DNA of 64,000 nt, taken from NCBI RefSeq assembly GCF_900114675.1, contig NZ_FOZM01000001.1, positions 1,116,001 to 1,180,000 on the forward strand. Direction: 5' to 3'. The stretch comes from Yoonia litorea (lineage in GTDB: Bacteria; Pseudomonadota; Alphaproteobacteria; Rhodobacterales; Rhodobacteraceae). Positions 34,932 to 43,795 of the stretch are shown here, one piece after another. The notes beneath the pieces are model-generated. The model did not search any database, was not told the origin of the DNA, and saw only the letters and a program-made list of their open reading frames with translations. Each line of letters begins with the position of its first letter. The stretch's first letter is position 1. Both the position numbers and the translations under genes were made by a program.

Positions 34932-35565
34932 AGGACTAGGAACCGCGTTCCTGCTGATTGCTGTTGTCGGGTCAGGCATCATGGGTGCCGCACTCTCTGA
35001 CGGGAATGTTGCCGTGGCCCTCTTGGCCAATGCCATCGCCACGGGATGTATGCTCTATGCGATCATCACCACCCTCGGCCCGATTTCCGGTGCCCATTTC
35101 AACCCTGCCGTCACGCTGGCGTTCTGGCTGCGCGGCGAGATTGATAGCTTACTTGCGTTAAAATACGTGGCTGTCCAGATTTTTGGTGGGATTTTAGGTG
35201 TTTGGGCGGCGCACCTGATGTTTGATCTGAATATCTTGCAGCTTTCCACGACAGGCCGCAGCGGCGTGTCCCAATGGTTTTCGGAAGGATTGGCGACATT
35301 CGGGTTGCTTTTTGTGATCTTCGGCGGACTGCGGTCGCGGCCAGAGGCCGTGCCAGCGCTTGTCGCGCTTTACATCACGGGGGCCTATTGGTTCACCTCA
35401 TCGACCAGCTTTGCCAATCCTGCCGTGACGATCGCGCGTGGCTTCAGTGATACCTTTGCTGGCATCATGCCATCGCACGTGCCGATGTTCATCGTCATGC
35501 AAATCGTCGGCGTGGGCGTGGCGGCACTGGTCCTGCCAAGGCTGTTTGCCAAGGGGCCGACTTGA
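34912..35565 (+). CDS. Aquaporin-family channel, AqpS-like (arsenic-related)
   Basis: A 217-residue MIP-family channel with six helices and both NPA boxes, HFNPAVTLAF (64-66) and FANPAVTIAR (169-171). The arginine that normally follows the second NPA and forms the aromatic/arginine filter is valine here, widening the pore. The rhizobial AqpS channel of arsenic operons is, as I recall, similar at this position and passes arsenite and methylated arsenicals. The ATG at 34912 lies within arsC, overlapping it by 20 bases. Context plus filter support arsenic export down a gradient, but glycerol or other small solutes cannot be excluded. Confidence 0.85.
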   Translation: MQKLLAEGLGTAFLLIAVVGSGIMGAALSDGNVAVALLANAIATGCMLYAIITTLGPISGAHFNPAVTLAFWLRGEIDSLLALKYVAVQIFGGILGVWAAHLMFDLNILQLSTTGRSGVSQWFSEGLATFGLLFVIFGGLRSRPEAVPALVALYITGAYWFTSSTSFANPAVTIARGFSDTFAGIMPSHVPMFIVMQIVGVGVAALVLPRLFAKGPT

Positions 35566-35584
35566 AGCCCTTGTGACGCAATCG

Positions 35585-36208
35585 TCAGGCCAGCGATGTT
35601 ACCCACAGAATAGTCGCATCCTCAGCACTCACTGACACGACATTGTGCCCCATTGAGGCGTCGTAATACGCACTGTCACCACGTCTGAGCGAAACAGGTT
35701 CATAGAATTCAGTGTAAAGCCGGACTTCTCCTGTCAGGACGTATAGAAATTCTTCGCCATCATGCCTGACCCAACCGTCGAAATCCTCAAGCGCGCGGGC
35801 CCTGATGCGGGCGCGATATGGCAACATCTTCTTGGTTGTCAGGCTTTCTGCCAGCAGCGCATGTTCGTAGGTGGTTGTGACCTTGTTCGTTTCTTCGCCG
35901 CTTTTGGTCACGGCCATACGCCCATTCACCTGCCCCTTGGAGGGTGGCGTGAAGAGCTGCGGAACAGAAATCTGCAGCCCAACGGCGAGTTTCTTCAACG
36001 CATCATAGGTCGGCGACATCTGGCCGTTTTCGATCTTCGACAGCGTCGACCGCGCCAGCCCCGCCCGCTGGGCTGCCTGTTCAAGCGTCCAGTCGTGCGC
36101 CTTGCGCAACTCACGCACACGCGCACCCAGATCAAGCGGTTGTGCTGTGCCATCTTCGCCGTCCTCATGCGAGATACGGATCAGGTTTTTGGGATCAGTG
36201 TCAGCCAT
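35585..36208 (-). CDS. XRE family transcriptional regulator with C-terminal cupin domain
   Basis: A 207-residue regulator: a helix-turn-helix XRE domain at about 25-85 (ARVRELRKAHDWTLEQAAQRAGLARSTLSKIENG) followed by a small-barrel cupin domain at about 130-200 (HDGEEFLYVLTGEVRLYTEFYEPVSLRRGDSAYYDASMGHNVV). The cupin probably senses a small molecule. It lies divergently from the adenylate-forming enzyme operon (start-to-start gap 64 bases), which is its most likely target. It converges with the aquaporin gene and ends 19 bases from it. Related XRE-cupin regulators control amino-acid, aldehyde or puuR-like genes, so the ligand is open. Confidence 0.88.
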   Translation of the reverse strand: MADTDPKNLIRISHEDGEDGTAQPLDLGARVRELRKAHDWTLEQAAQRAGLARSTLSKIENGQMSPTYDALKKLAVGLQISVPQLFTPPSKGQVNGRMAVTKSGEETNKVTTTYEHALLAESLTTKKMLPYRARIRARALEDFDGWVRHDGEEFLYVLTGEVRLYTEFYEPVSLRRGDSAYYDASMGHNVVSVSAEDATILWVTSLA

Positions 36209-36272
36209 GGGTTTTCAATAAGCAGCCGCTGACAGTCTTGCAACACCTGCATCTGCAAGCTAGCCCTCGCTC

Positions 36273-37775
36273 ATGCCTGCTGCTTTGCCCGACATAGATC
36301 ACAAGAGCTTCAATCTTGCTGAATACGTGCTGCAACAAGCCGCGCATTCCCCGGACAAGACCGCACTTGCCGTGTTGGGCAATGAGCAAACAACACTGAC
36401 CTACGCGGCACTCGACGCTGCGGTGCGCGGCACGGCAACAGGTTTGCAGCTGATGGGACTGCACCCAGGTGCGCGGGTTCTGTTGCAGTTGGGCAATTCC
36501 GTTGATTTTCCAATCGCCTATCTGGGGGCGATTGCCGCTGGTTTGGTGCCTGTGCCGCTCTCGTCGCAACTGACCGCACCTGAGGTCGCAGAAATCCAGA
36601 CGCGGATCGCACCAGCGCTGACAATCATCGCGCCTGGCATGGCCGAATGCACGGCACCGCAACTCCCACTGACAGAGCTCAGAACTTTTCGCGATTTTGC
36701 GCCCGCAGACTATCACCGCGGCGATGCGGAACGGCCCGCCTATATCCTCTTCACCTCAGGCACATCCGGTCGTCCGCAAGCAGTTGTGCATGCCCACCGC
36801 GCCATTCTTGCGCGGCGGATGATGTGGCGTGATTGGTATGACCTGCAACAGGACGATCGGATGCTGCACGCAGGTGCCTTCAACTGGAGTTTTACTTTGG
36901 GCACCGGACTGCTTGATCCCTGGACAATCGGGGCTACCGCATTGGTTCCGGCAGAAGGGACAGAGATCACCGATCTGGGTGGTCTGATCAAGAAACATGA
37001 GGCGACAGTGTTTGCCGCAGCCCCCGGGGTCTACCGACGCCTTTTGCGGTCTGACATACCGCGCCTCCCCTCGCTCCGTCACGGGCTTTGCGCTGGCGAA
37101 AGCCTCCCCCCTGACTTGCGGCTGAAATGGCGGCAGGCAACAGGCACGGATGTGCATGAGGCCTTTGGCATGTCTGAATGCTCGACCTTCCTGTCTGGAT
37201 CACCGCATCGCCCTGCCCCTTCCAGCAGTCTCGGCTATGCGCAAAAGGGGCGTCGTGTCACGATCTGGGGCGCGGATGGTCCGTTGGCTGACGGAGAATG
37301 CGGGACAATCGCGGTTCACCGCAGCGATCCGGGATTGATGCTGGGATACCTTGATGATCCAGCAGCCACCGCCTCGCGGTTTCAGGGCGACTGGTTTTTG
37401 ACAGGTGATCTTGCGGTCAGGCAGCATGACGGCGCGTTTCTCTATCAGGGGCGTGCCGATGACATGATGAATGCCGGTGGCTACCGTGTCAGCCCCATCG
37501 AGGTTGAGGTCGCCCTCTCGCAGCATCCGCTTATCCGCGACGCTGCAGTATGTGCTGTGCAGCCACGCAAGGATGTTTTTGTCATTGCCGCCTTTTATGT
37601 CGCGTCAGACGTGATAGACGACGAGGAACTCCATCGCTTTTGTGCGGCTCGGCTGGCGGGATACAAACGACCGCGGCTTTTTGTGGCGCGCGATACACTG
37701 CCCCGCGGGGCAAACAATAAACTACTTCGGCGCGCTTTGCGCGACTCATGGGAGGCCGAACATGGTCAAGCTTGA
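36273..37775 (+). CDS. Class I adenylate-forming enzyme (AMP-dependent synthetase/ligase, aryl- or acyl-CoA type)
   Basis: A 500-residue cytosolic enzyme that adenylates a carboxylic acid and probably transfers it to coenzyme A. The phosphate loop ILFTSGTSGRPQAVVHAH (near residue 155), EAFGMSECSTF, GDWFLTGDLA, the hinge segment GRADDMMNAGGYRVSPIEVE and the terminal lysine region LPRGANNKLLRR are all present. The order resembles benzoate-CoA or 2-aminobenzoate-type ligases more than fatty acid ligases, but substrate cannot be assigned. The start is ATG 36273. It overlaps the DsbA-type gene by 14 bases and diverges from the XRE-cupin regulator. Confidence 0.87.
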   Translation: MPAALPDIDHKSFNLAEYVLQQAAHSPDKTALAVLGNEQTTLTYAALDAAVRGTATGLQLMGLHPGARVLLQLGNSVDFPIAYLGAIAAGLVPVPLSSQLTAPEVAEIQTRIAPALTIIAPGMAECTAPQLPLTELRTFRDFAPADYHRGDAERPAYILFTSGTSGRPQAVVHAHRAILARRMMWRDWYDLQQDDRMLHAGAFNWSFTLGTGLLDPWTIGATALVPAEGTEITDLGGLIKKHEATVFAAAPGVYRRLLRSDIPRLPSLRHGLCAGESLPPDLRLKWRQATGTDVHEAFGMSECSTFLSGSPHRPAPSSSLGYAQKGRRVTIWGADGPLADGECGTIAVHRSDPGLMLGYLDDPAATASRFQGDWFLTGDLAVRQHDGAFLYQGRADDMMNAGGYRVSPIEVEVALSQHPLIRDAAVCAVQPRKDVFVIAAFYVASDVIDDEELHRFCAARLAGYKRPRLFVARDTLPRGANNKLLRRALRDSWEAEHGQA

Positions 37776-38406
37776 TATCATCTCCGATCCGATCTGCCCT
37801 TGGTGCTACATCGGGAAGACAAACCTTGATAAGGCGCTGGCTGAGGTCCCTGATCATCCCTTCACCATTGAATGGCATCCCTTCCAGCTGAACCCCGAGA
37901 TGCCGGCCGAAGGCATGGATCGTCGCACTTATCTTGAAGGAAAGTTCGGTGGCAAGGACGGCGCCCTGCGCGCCTATGCGCCGGTTGTGGAACATGCCGA
38001 ACGCGCGGGGGCTGTGATCAACCTTGATAAGATTGCACGCACACCCAACACCGTTGATGCACACCGTCTGATCCATTGGGCCGGCATTGAACAGCGGCAG
38101 AGCTTTGTCGTCGATTTGTTGTTCAAAGCCTATTTTGTCGACGGCCGTGATATCTCGGACCATGAGGTTCTGGCCGATGTTGCAGACAGCGCGGAAATGG
38201 ACGCGGCAATGGTGACCAAGCTTCTTGCCTCGGAGGCTGACACCGATGACATTCGCGCGCGCGATGCCCACAGCCGCAAGATGGGCGTGAACTCTGTCCC
38301 GACGTTCATTGTGGCGCATAAGCATGCTGTCCCCGGTGCGCAGCCGCCTGAGATGTGGGCAGGCGTGATCAAAGAGATCATGGAACAGATCGACGCCGCT
38401 GAATGA
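37762..38406 (+). CDS. DsbA family oxidoreductase, FrnE/2-hydroxychromene-2-carboxylate isomerase type
   Basis: A 214-residue thioredoxin-fold protein without signal peptide, so cytosolic. The redox motif CPWC lies at residues 11-14 (ISDPICPWCYIGKTNL), and the helical insert and the NSVPTFIV segment (cis-proline) match DsbA/FrnE proteins. FrnE-like members occur in polyketide and oxidative-stress settings, and 2-hydroxychromene-2-carboxylate isomerase relatives use glutathione. ATG 37762 follows GGAGG seven bases upstream and lies inside the end of the ligase gene; its own stop overlaps the next gene by four bases, giving a three-gene coupled operon. Confidence 0.88.
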   Translation: MVKLDIISDPICPWCYIGKTNLDKALAEVPDHPFTIEWHPFQLNPEMPAEGMDRRTYLEGKFGGKDGALRAYAPVVEHAERAGAVINLDKIARTPNTVDAHRLIHWAGIEQRQSFVVDLLFKAYFVDGRDISDHEVLADVADSAEMDAAMVTKLLASEADTDDIRARDAHSRKMGVNSVPTFIVAHKHAVPGAQPPEMWAGVIKEIMEQIDAAE

Positions 38407-39614
38407 AGGCACGCGTGACGCGCCCGCTCGGGCAAGGTGAATTTATTGCATTGATGGCGATGGTCGCAGCGACTGTCGCCTTTTCGATTGATGCGATGCT
38501 GCCTGCTTTGCCGGAAATGGGCGCAGCACTTTCACCCGATGATTTGAACCGCGCCCAGTTGATCGTGACGAGCTTCATGCTTGGCATGGGCTTTGGGACG
38601 TTCTTCACAGGTCCCTTGTCTGACGCCTTTGGCCGCAAACCGGTGATGATTGGCGGGGCGATCGTCTATATCGCGTCCTGCGTTGTGGCGTGGCAGGCCC
38701 AATCGCTTGAGGTCATGCTGGCGGCGCGGGTCGTGCAAGGCATCGGTGCTGCCGGACCACGGGTGGTGGCGATGGCATTGATCAGGGATCTTTACTCAGG
38801 TCCGCAAATGGCGCGTATCCTGTCATTTGTGATGATCGTCTTTGCGCTGGTTCCCGCATTGGCCCCCACATTGGGCCACTACATTGTGCTCTTGGCAGGT
38901 TGGGAAGCAATCTTTGTGGCCTTCATCCTGTTTTCTCTCTCAACGACGATCTGGTTGCTCATCCGCCAGCCGGAAACACTGACGCCGGAAAACCGCCGTC
39001 CCTTGAGCTTCAGGGCTCTGGGCGATGCCGTGGCAGAAATGTTCCGCCACCGCACGGCCAGATTGTCTATCATCGTGCAGACGCTGACCTTCGGGATGCT
39101 GCTGACGATGCTGTCATCAACCCAGCAGGTCTTTGACCAGTCCTTTGGCCAAGGTGAAACATTTCACCTTTGGTTCGGCGGAATTGCCATTGTCGCGGCG
39201 TCGTCGGGTTTCGTGAATGCGCGACTGGTTGTCAGGCTCGGAATGCGTGCGATGATCAAGGGGATGTATACCGCACAGATCATCATCACGCTTGCGATGA
39301 TCATCGTGACGCTGGCAACCGACACCTACTGGCTGGCTTTTGGCGCCTATGTGCTTTGGGTCCTGTCGAATTTCTTTCAGGCAGGGCTGACCATCGGCAA
39401 CCTCAATGCGCTCGGCATGGAAGAGATGGGCCATATCGCGGGGTTGGCAGCCTCTGTCATCGCCTCGGTCTCGACCGTCGGGGCTGTGCTGATTGCCGTG
39501 CCAATTGCCATCCAGTTTGATGGGACGCCGCTGCCCATGGCCTTCGGGACGCTGGTGCTCGCCAGTCTGGCCTTGTGGTTCACCACAATGATCAAACGTC
39601 CCGGCGAGGCGTAG
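38403..39614 (+). CDS. MFS multidrug efflux transporter, Bcr/CflA type
   Basis: A 403-residue, 12-helix major facilitator protein. The Bcr/CflA-like signature FSIDAMLPALPEMG is in the first helix, GFGTFFTGPLSDAFGRKPVMIGG is motif A between helices 2 and 3, and RVVQGIGAAGPRVVAMALIRDLYSG is helix 4/5 motif B-C. It exports toxic or waste molecules using the proton gradient. It is the last gene of the ligase-DsbA-exporter operon (four-base overlap), so its substrate may be a product or target of those enzymes. It converges on mfd with 47 bases between stops. Confidence 0.88.
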   Translation: MKARVTRPLGQGEFIALMAMVAATVAFSIDAMLPALPEMGAALSPDDLNRAQLIVTSFMLGMGFGTFFTGPLSDAFGRKPVMIGGAIVYIASCVVAWQAQSLEVMLAARVVQGIGAAGPRVVAMALIRDLYSGPQMARILSFVMIVFALVPALAPTLGHYIVLLAGWEAIFVAFILFSLSTTIWLLIRQPETLTPENRRPLSFRALGDAVAEMFRHRTARLSIIVQTLTFGMLLTMLSSTQQVFDQSFGQGETFHLWFGGIAIVAASSGFVNARLVVRLGMRAMIKGMYTAQIIITLAMIIVTLATDTYWLAFGAYVLWVLSNFFQAGLTIGNLNALGMEEMGHIAGLAASVIASVSTVGAVLIAVPIAIQFDGTPLPMAFGTLVLASLALWFTTMIKRPGEA

Positions 39615-39632
39615 CCGCCACCATTATCGGCC

Positions 39633-39654
39633 CCGAAATATCCCCGCCGGAGGC
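39633..39654 (-). repeat. Short extragenic repeat, copy 2 (GCCTCCGGCGGG core)
   Basis: On the minus strand this reads GCCTCCGGCGGGGATATTTCGG, sharing the 12-base core and T-rich tail with copy 1 at 25048-25080. It lies between the converging exporter and mfd genes. Confidence 0.55.
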
Positions 39655-39681
39655 AAGAAAATCAGGCGGGCTTGCCCGCCT
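39650..39681 (-). terminator. Terminator hairpin overlapping the mfd stop codon
   Basis: AGGCGGGC (39664-39671) and GCCCGCCT (39674-39681) form a perfect stem with a two-base centre, covering the last codons and stop of mfd. On the minus strand it is followed by GATTTTCTT; on the plus strand by CTTCTTTC, so it may act in both directions. Confidence 0.55.
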
Positions 39682-42600
39682 CTTCTTTCAGCTTCTGCGC
39701 CAGATCGCGCGCAATATTGAATGCGCCCTGAATCTTGTCCTTTTCTTTCGACCAGTCGCGGCGCACGACAATCTTGTTGTCCTTCACCTTTGCCAGACCG
39801 CGTTGGGCTTCGATGAATTCCACCAACCCCTTCGGAGAGGCGAACTTGTCATTGTGGAACCGGATCGTTGCGCCTTTGGGTCCTGCATCCAGATGACTGA
39901 TCCCCGCCCTTTTGCACATGGCCTTGATCCGCACCACAAGCATCAGTGAATTCACTTCTTTTGGCAGTTTGCCGAAGCGGTCAATCAGTTCTGCTGCAAA
40001 CCCTTCAAGCTCGACCTTTGTCGAAAGCTCTGACAGGCGGCGGTAAAGGCCAAGCCGGACGTCAAGATCAGGGACATAATCCTCCGGGATCAGCACAGGC
40101 ACGCCCAGATTGATTTGCGGTGCCCATTGTCCGTCATCAACGATGCCTTCGGCCTGACCGGATTTGATTGCAGCGATCTGGTCTTCGAGCATCTGCTGGT
40201 AAAGCTCGTAACCCACCTCGCGCATCTGTCCGGATTGTTCCTCGCCAAGCAGGTTCCCTGCCCCGCGAATATCAAGGTCCTGACTGGCCAGTGTGAAGCC
40301 CGCGCCAAGTGTATCGATCGACCCAAGAACCCGCAGACGTTTCTGCGCCGTGTCGGTCAGTTTCTGTCGCGGTTTGGTCGTGAGGTAGGCATAAGCGCGT
40401 GTTTTTGAGCGCCCCACACGTCCCCTGATCTGGTAAAGCTGGCTGAGGCCGAACATATCCGCGCGCCAGACAATCATGGTGTTCGCTGTCGGAATATCGA
40501 GACCGCTTTCAACGATTGTCGTCGCCAAGAGAACATCATATTTTCCGTCGTAAAAGGCGTTCATCCGGTCATCGAGCTCGCCAGCCGCCATCTGCCCGGT
40601 TGCCGTGATATAGCTCACCTCAGGCACTTGGGTTTTCAGGAACTCTTCCATCTCAGGCATGTCGGAAATGCGTGGCACAACGATAAACGACTGCCCGCCG
40701 CGGTAATGCTCGCGCAACAGCGCTTCGCGCACGGTGATGCTGTCAAACTCGCTGACATAGGTTCGGATGGCCAAACGGTCGATGGGAGGCGTTCCGATGA
40801 TCGACAAATCGCGGACACCAGAGAGCGACAGTTGCAGCGTGCGCGGGATCGGTGTCGCCGTCAGTGTCAGGACGTGGACATCAGTGCGCAACTGCTTGAG
40901 GCGTTCCTTGTGCTGCACGCCGAATTTCTGCTCCTCATCAATCACCAGCAAACCGAGGTTCTTGAACCGCACCCCCTTTGCCAGCAACGCATGGGTTCCC
41001 ACAACAATATCGACGGTCCCTTTTGCGAGCCCTTCCCGCGTGAGGTTGGCATCCTTGGCCGAGACAAAACGCGACAAGGGGCGCACATTGACAGGAAAGC
41101 CGCGGAACCGTTCTGCGAAATTCTGATAATGCTGACGGGCCAGAAGTGTCGTTGGCGCGATAATGGCAACCTGCACACCCGAGAGCGCCGCAATGAAGGC
41201 CGCCCGGATCGCAACTTCGGTTTTTCCGAAACCGACATCGCCACAGATCAACCGATCCATCGGACGACCGGAGGCCAGGTCCTCCAGCACGTCTGCGATA
41301 GCCGCAAGCTGATCATCGGTTTCAGCGTAAGGGAAGCGGGCGAGAAACTGGTCCCAAAGCCCCTCTGGCGGGTCCAGCACTGGCGCTGTGCGCAACTCGC
41401 GCTCTGCGGCGACCCTGATCAGACGTTCGGCAATCTGCCTGATCCGTTCCTTCAGTTTGGCTTTCTTTGCCTGCCACGCCCCGCCGCCTAGCTTGTCGAG
41501 CAACCCGGTTTCGTGACCGTATTTGGACAGAAGCTCGATATTTTCGACTGGCAGGTAAAGCTTGGAGTCTTCGGCGTATTCCAGCAAGAGGCACTCATGT
41601 GCGGCACCAAGCGCTGTTACGACCTCCATCCCTTTGAAACGCCCGACGCCGTGATCGACATGGACTACCAGATCACCCGGTGAAAGGCTGTTGGCTTCTG
41701 ACAGGAAGTTTTCAGCCCGCCGTTTCCGTTTGCTCTGGCGGATCAAACGGTCACCGAGGACGTCCTGTTCAGAGATAACCGTCAGTTCAGGTGTCTCGAA
41801 CCCGTGATCAAGCGCCCAGACAGCAAGGTGCACCCCGGCTTTTCCGACGCGGCTGAAGTCGCTGACTGTGACGGCCGTGGCAAGATCCTCATCTTCCAGC
41901 AGGCCTTCAAGGCGTTCCCGCGCCCCTTCCGAATAGCTGGCAATGACAACCGGACCATCCTCCATTTTCGCGCGGATATGATCGGCAAGTGCGCCGAACA
42001 GGCTGATCTGCTCTTGTTGACGCTCAGGGGCAAAATTACGCCCGATGCGCCCGCCTGCATCCGTGACGCCCAAACCTGTCGCTTGTTTGAGTGGCGAGAA
42101 CTGCAAGACCCGATGGTCCGCCGTCGCTTTTTGCCAGGCATCATCGTCAAGATAGAGCAACTCAGGTGGTGCGGGCTTGTAGACCGTGTCCATCCGTCCC
42201 TTTTGGGACAACGCGTGCATCCGCGTGCCGTATTGATCCTTGATGCTGTCCCAGCGCGCGATGCGCATGGGCGTCATCTGATCATCAAGCGTCACTGTCG
42301 CATCGGGCAGGTAATCGAAAAGCGTTTCCAGATCGTCTTGAAAAAAGCCCAGCCAGTGTTCAACGCCCGCATGTTTGCGCCCCGCACTGACGGCCTCATA
42401 AAGCGGATCGTCGGTGCCTGCTGCCCCGAATTCCAACCTGTAGTTTTGCCGGAAGCGGGTGATTGCCGCTTCATCAAGGATGACCTCGGAAACGGGTGCC
42501 AACTCGACTTCGGTCAGTTTCTCGACGGTGCGCTGTGTCGCGGGGTCAAAGCGCCGTGCCCCATCCAGAACATCGCCGAAGAGATCCAGTCTGACCGGGC

Positions 42601-43108
42601 CACTTTGTCCCGGCGGGAAAATGTCGATGATTCCACCGCGAATGGCATAGTCACCGGGTTCCATCACTGTCGGGCTTTGCGTGAAACCCATGCGGACCAG
42701 AAACGTCCGCAGCGCTTCTTCATCAATGCGGTTTCCGACGGCGGCGGTGAAAGCCGTCTCGCGCAGCAACGTCCGCGCAGGCACGCGTTGGGTTGCGGCT
42801 GAAAGTGTCGTGAGCAGAACAAACGCACCCGGCATTCCGTGCGTGAGTGCTGCAAGCGTGGCCATTCGTGCAGCCGAGATATCAGTATTGGGTGACACCC
42901 TGTCGTAGGGCAGACAGTCCCATGCGGGAAACACAAAAACCGGCACGTCAGGCGCAAAGAAGGCCAAGGCGGCTTGCATTGCGGCCAGCCGCTTGTCGTC
43001 CCTTGCAACATGCAACACAGGTTGACCCTTGCGCAACTCTGCAAGCACGAGCTGGGCGTCATAACCCTCCGGCGCACCGCTGACAGTAATATGGTTCTTT
43101 TCGGACAT
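39662..43108 (-). CDS. mfd: Transcription-repair coupling factor Mfd
   Basis: A DNA translocase that removes RNA polymerase stalled at lesions and recruits UvrA. It has 1148 residues, the same size as the E. coli protein. The UvrB-like N-terminal region, the CarD-like RNA-polymerase interaction domain (GDLVVHVDHGVGRFKGMEVV near residue 488), the SF2 helicase motifs GDVGFGKTEVAIRAAF, DEEQ and the TRG-bearing GRVGRSKTRAYAYL segment, and the C-terminal TRCF domain are all present. ATG 43108 (MSEKNHI) is preferred over GTG 43117. Its hairpin terminator overlaps the stop. Confidence 0.95.
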   Translation of the reverse strand: MSEKNHITVSGAPEGYDAQLVLAELRKGQPVLHVARDDKRLAAMQAALAFFAPDVPVFVFPAWDCLPYDRVSPNTDISAARMATLAALTHGMPGAFVLLTTLSAATQRVPARTLLRETAFTAAVGNRIDEEALRTFLVRMGFTQSPTVMEPGDYAIRGGIIDIFPPGQSGPVRLDLFGDVLDGARRFDPATQRTVEKLTEVELAPVSEVILDEAAITRFRQNYRLEFGAAGTDDPLYEAVSAGRKHAGVEHWLGFFQDDLETLFDYLPDATVTLDDQMTPMRIARWDSIKDQYGTRMHALSQKGRMDTVYKPAPPELLYLDDDAWQKATADHRVLQFSPLKQATGLGVTDAGGRIGRNFAPERQQEQISLFGALADHIRAKMEDGPVVIASYSEGARERLEGLLEDEDLATAVTVSDFSRVGKAGVHLAVWALDHGFETPELTVISEQDVLGDRLIRQSKRKRRAENFLSEANSLSPGDLVVHVDHGVGRFKGMEVVTALGAAHECLLLEYAEDSKLYLPVENIELLSKYGHETGLLDKLGGGAWQAKKAKLKERIRQIAERLIRVAAERELRTAPVLDPPEGLWDQFLARFPYAETDDQLAAIADVLEDLASGRPMDRLICGDVGFGKTEVAIRAAFIAALSGVQVAIIAPTTLLARQHYQNFAERFRGFPVNVRPLSRFVSAKDANLTREGLAKGTVDIVVGTHALLAKGVRFKNLGLLVIDEEQKFGVQHKERLKQLRTDVHVLTLTATPIPRTLQLSLSGVRDLSIIGTPPIDRLAIRTYVSEFDSITVREALLREHYRGGQSFIVVPRISDMPEMEEFLKTQVPEVSYITATGQMAAGELDDRMNAFYDGKYDVLLATTIVESGLDIPTANTMIVWRADMFGLSQLYQIRGRVGRSKTRAYAYLTTKPRQKLTDTAQKRLRVLGSIDTLGAGFTLASQDLDIRGAGNLLGEEQSGQMREVGYELYQQMLEDQIAAIKSGQAEGIVDDGQWAPQINLGVPVLIPEDYVPDLDVRLGLYRRLSELSTKVELEGFAAELIDRFGKLPKEVNSLMLVVRIKAMCKRAGISHLDAGPKGATIRFHNDKFASPKGLVEFIEAQRGLAKVKDNKIVVRRDWSKEKDKIQGAFNIARDLAQKLKEEAGKPA

Positions 43109-43146
43109 CCCGCTCACCTACCCTTGTCGGGTGCGGTGTCAACTCC

Positions 43147-43671
43147 TCAAAAGAAATTCGAGGACGAGACGTTATGCGCCATGCCGAAAACAGAAATCAT
43201 AAAAAGCGATGCAGCAGCGGCAACCTGTGTCCACAGCCGCACGCGGTAGAGCCGCGCGACCAATTCCTGCCCGCGCAGTGGTGTTTGATGCAGCGACATT
43301 GCGAGTTGCAGGTTCATGGCTGCAATTGCGACAAGCGGTCCGGCGAGGACGAAGACACCGATCGCAAACTCGAACCGGTAACCGAAGGCAAGCAATGCGG
43401 TACCGGCAAGAAAAAACGCGGTCAGACCTGCAAAGCCTGCGCCCGCCACCCTTTGAAACCACATGATCCGGCGCACATTGATATCGACAAGTGCTTCGAG
43501 ATCGGCCATTTCCTGCGCGCTGCCGCGTCGCGCGCGTAGCAGCATATCGAAAGGCACACCGATCAACCACTGACAGGCGACCGACCACGACACAATGACG
43601 GCTGCCCAGAACCAGACATTGTCGAATGTATCCAGAGCGATGAAACGGGCGATGGCCTCTGTCAGGTCCAC
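43147..43671 (-). CDS. Small membrane protein, often labelled 'component of SufBCD complex' in this group
   Basis: A 174-residue inner-membrane protein with about four hydrophobic helices (near 20-38, 78-98, 103-125 and 145-165) and a charged cytoplasmic stretch RARRGSAQEMADLEALVDINVRRI between the first two. I recall similar roseobacter proteins carrying the annotation 'component of SufBCD complex', for which I know of no experimental basis; no suf genes occur here. It is divergent from hemB and lies 38 bases upstream of mfd on the same strand. A short palindrome, CTAGG-GAA-CCTAG (43699-43711), sits in the shared promoter region. True function unknown. Confidence 0.75.
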   Translation of the reverse strand: MDLTEAIARFIALDTFDNVWFWAAVIVSWSVACQWLIGVPFDMLLRARRGSAQEMADLEALVDINVRRIMWFQRVAGAGFAGLTAFFLAGTALLAFGYRFEFAIGVFVLAGPLVAIAAMNLQLAMSLHQTPLRGQELVARLYRVRLWTQVAAAASLFMISVFGMAHNVSSSNFF

Positions 43672-43795
43672 GAATAACGTCCAATACCAAATAACTTTCT
43701 AGGGAACCTAGCGTTGCCTTGATGCCTTGCCCAGTCTTGTCGTGCATGGAAATCCATGCGACCAACGGTCAAGTTCACGAAAAGGCCCTGTCCAG

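Noticed and set aside
34373..36208. A complete arsenic operon with arsR or an arsenite pump
   Set aside because: The neighbouring regulator is an XRE-cupin protein facing the other way and no ArsR, ArsB or Acr3 motif is present in the window.
41804..42802. Open frame of 332 codons opposite mfd
   Set aside because: Mfd is unambiguous on the other strand; the opposing frame is a composition artefact.
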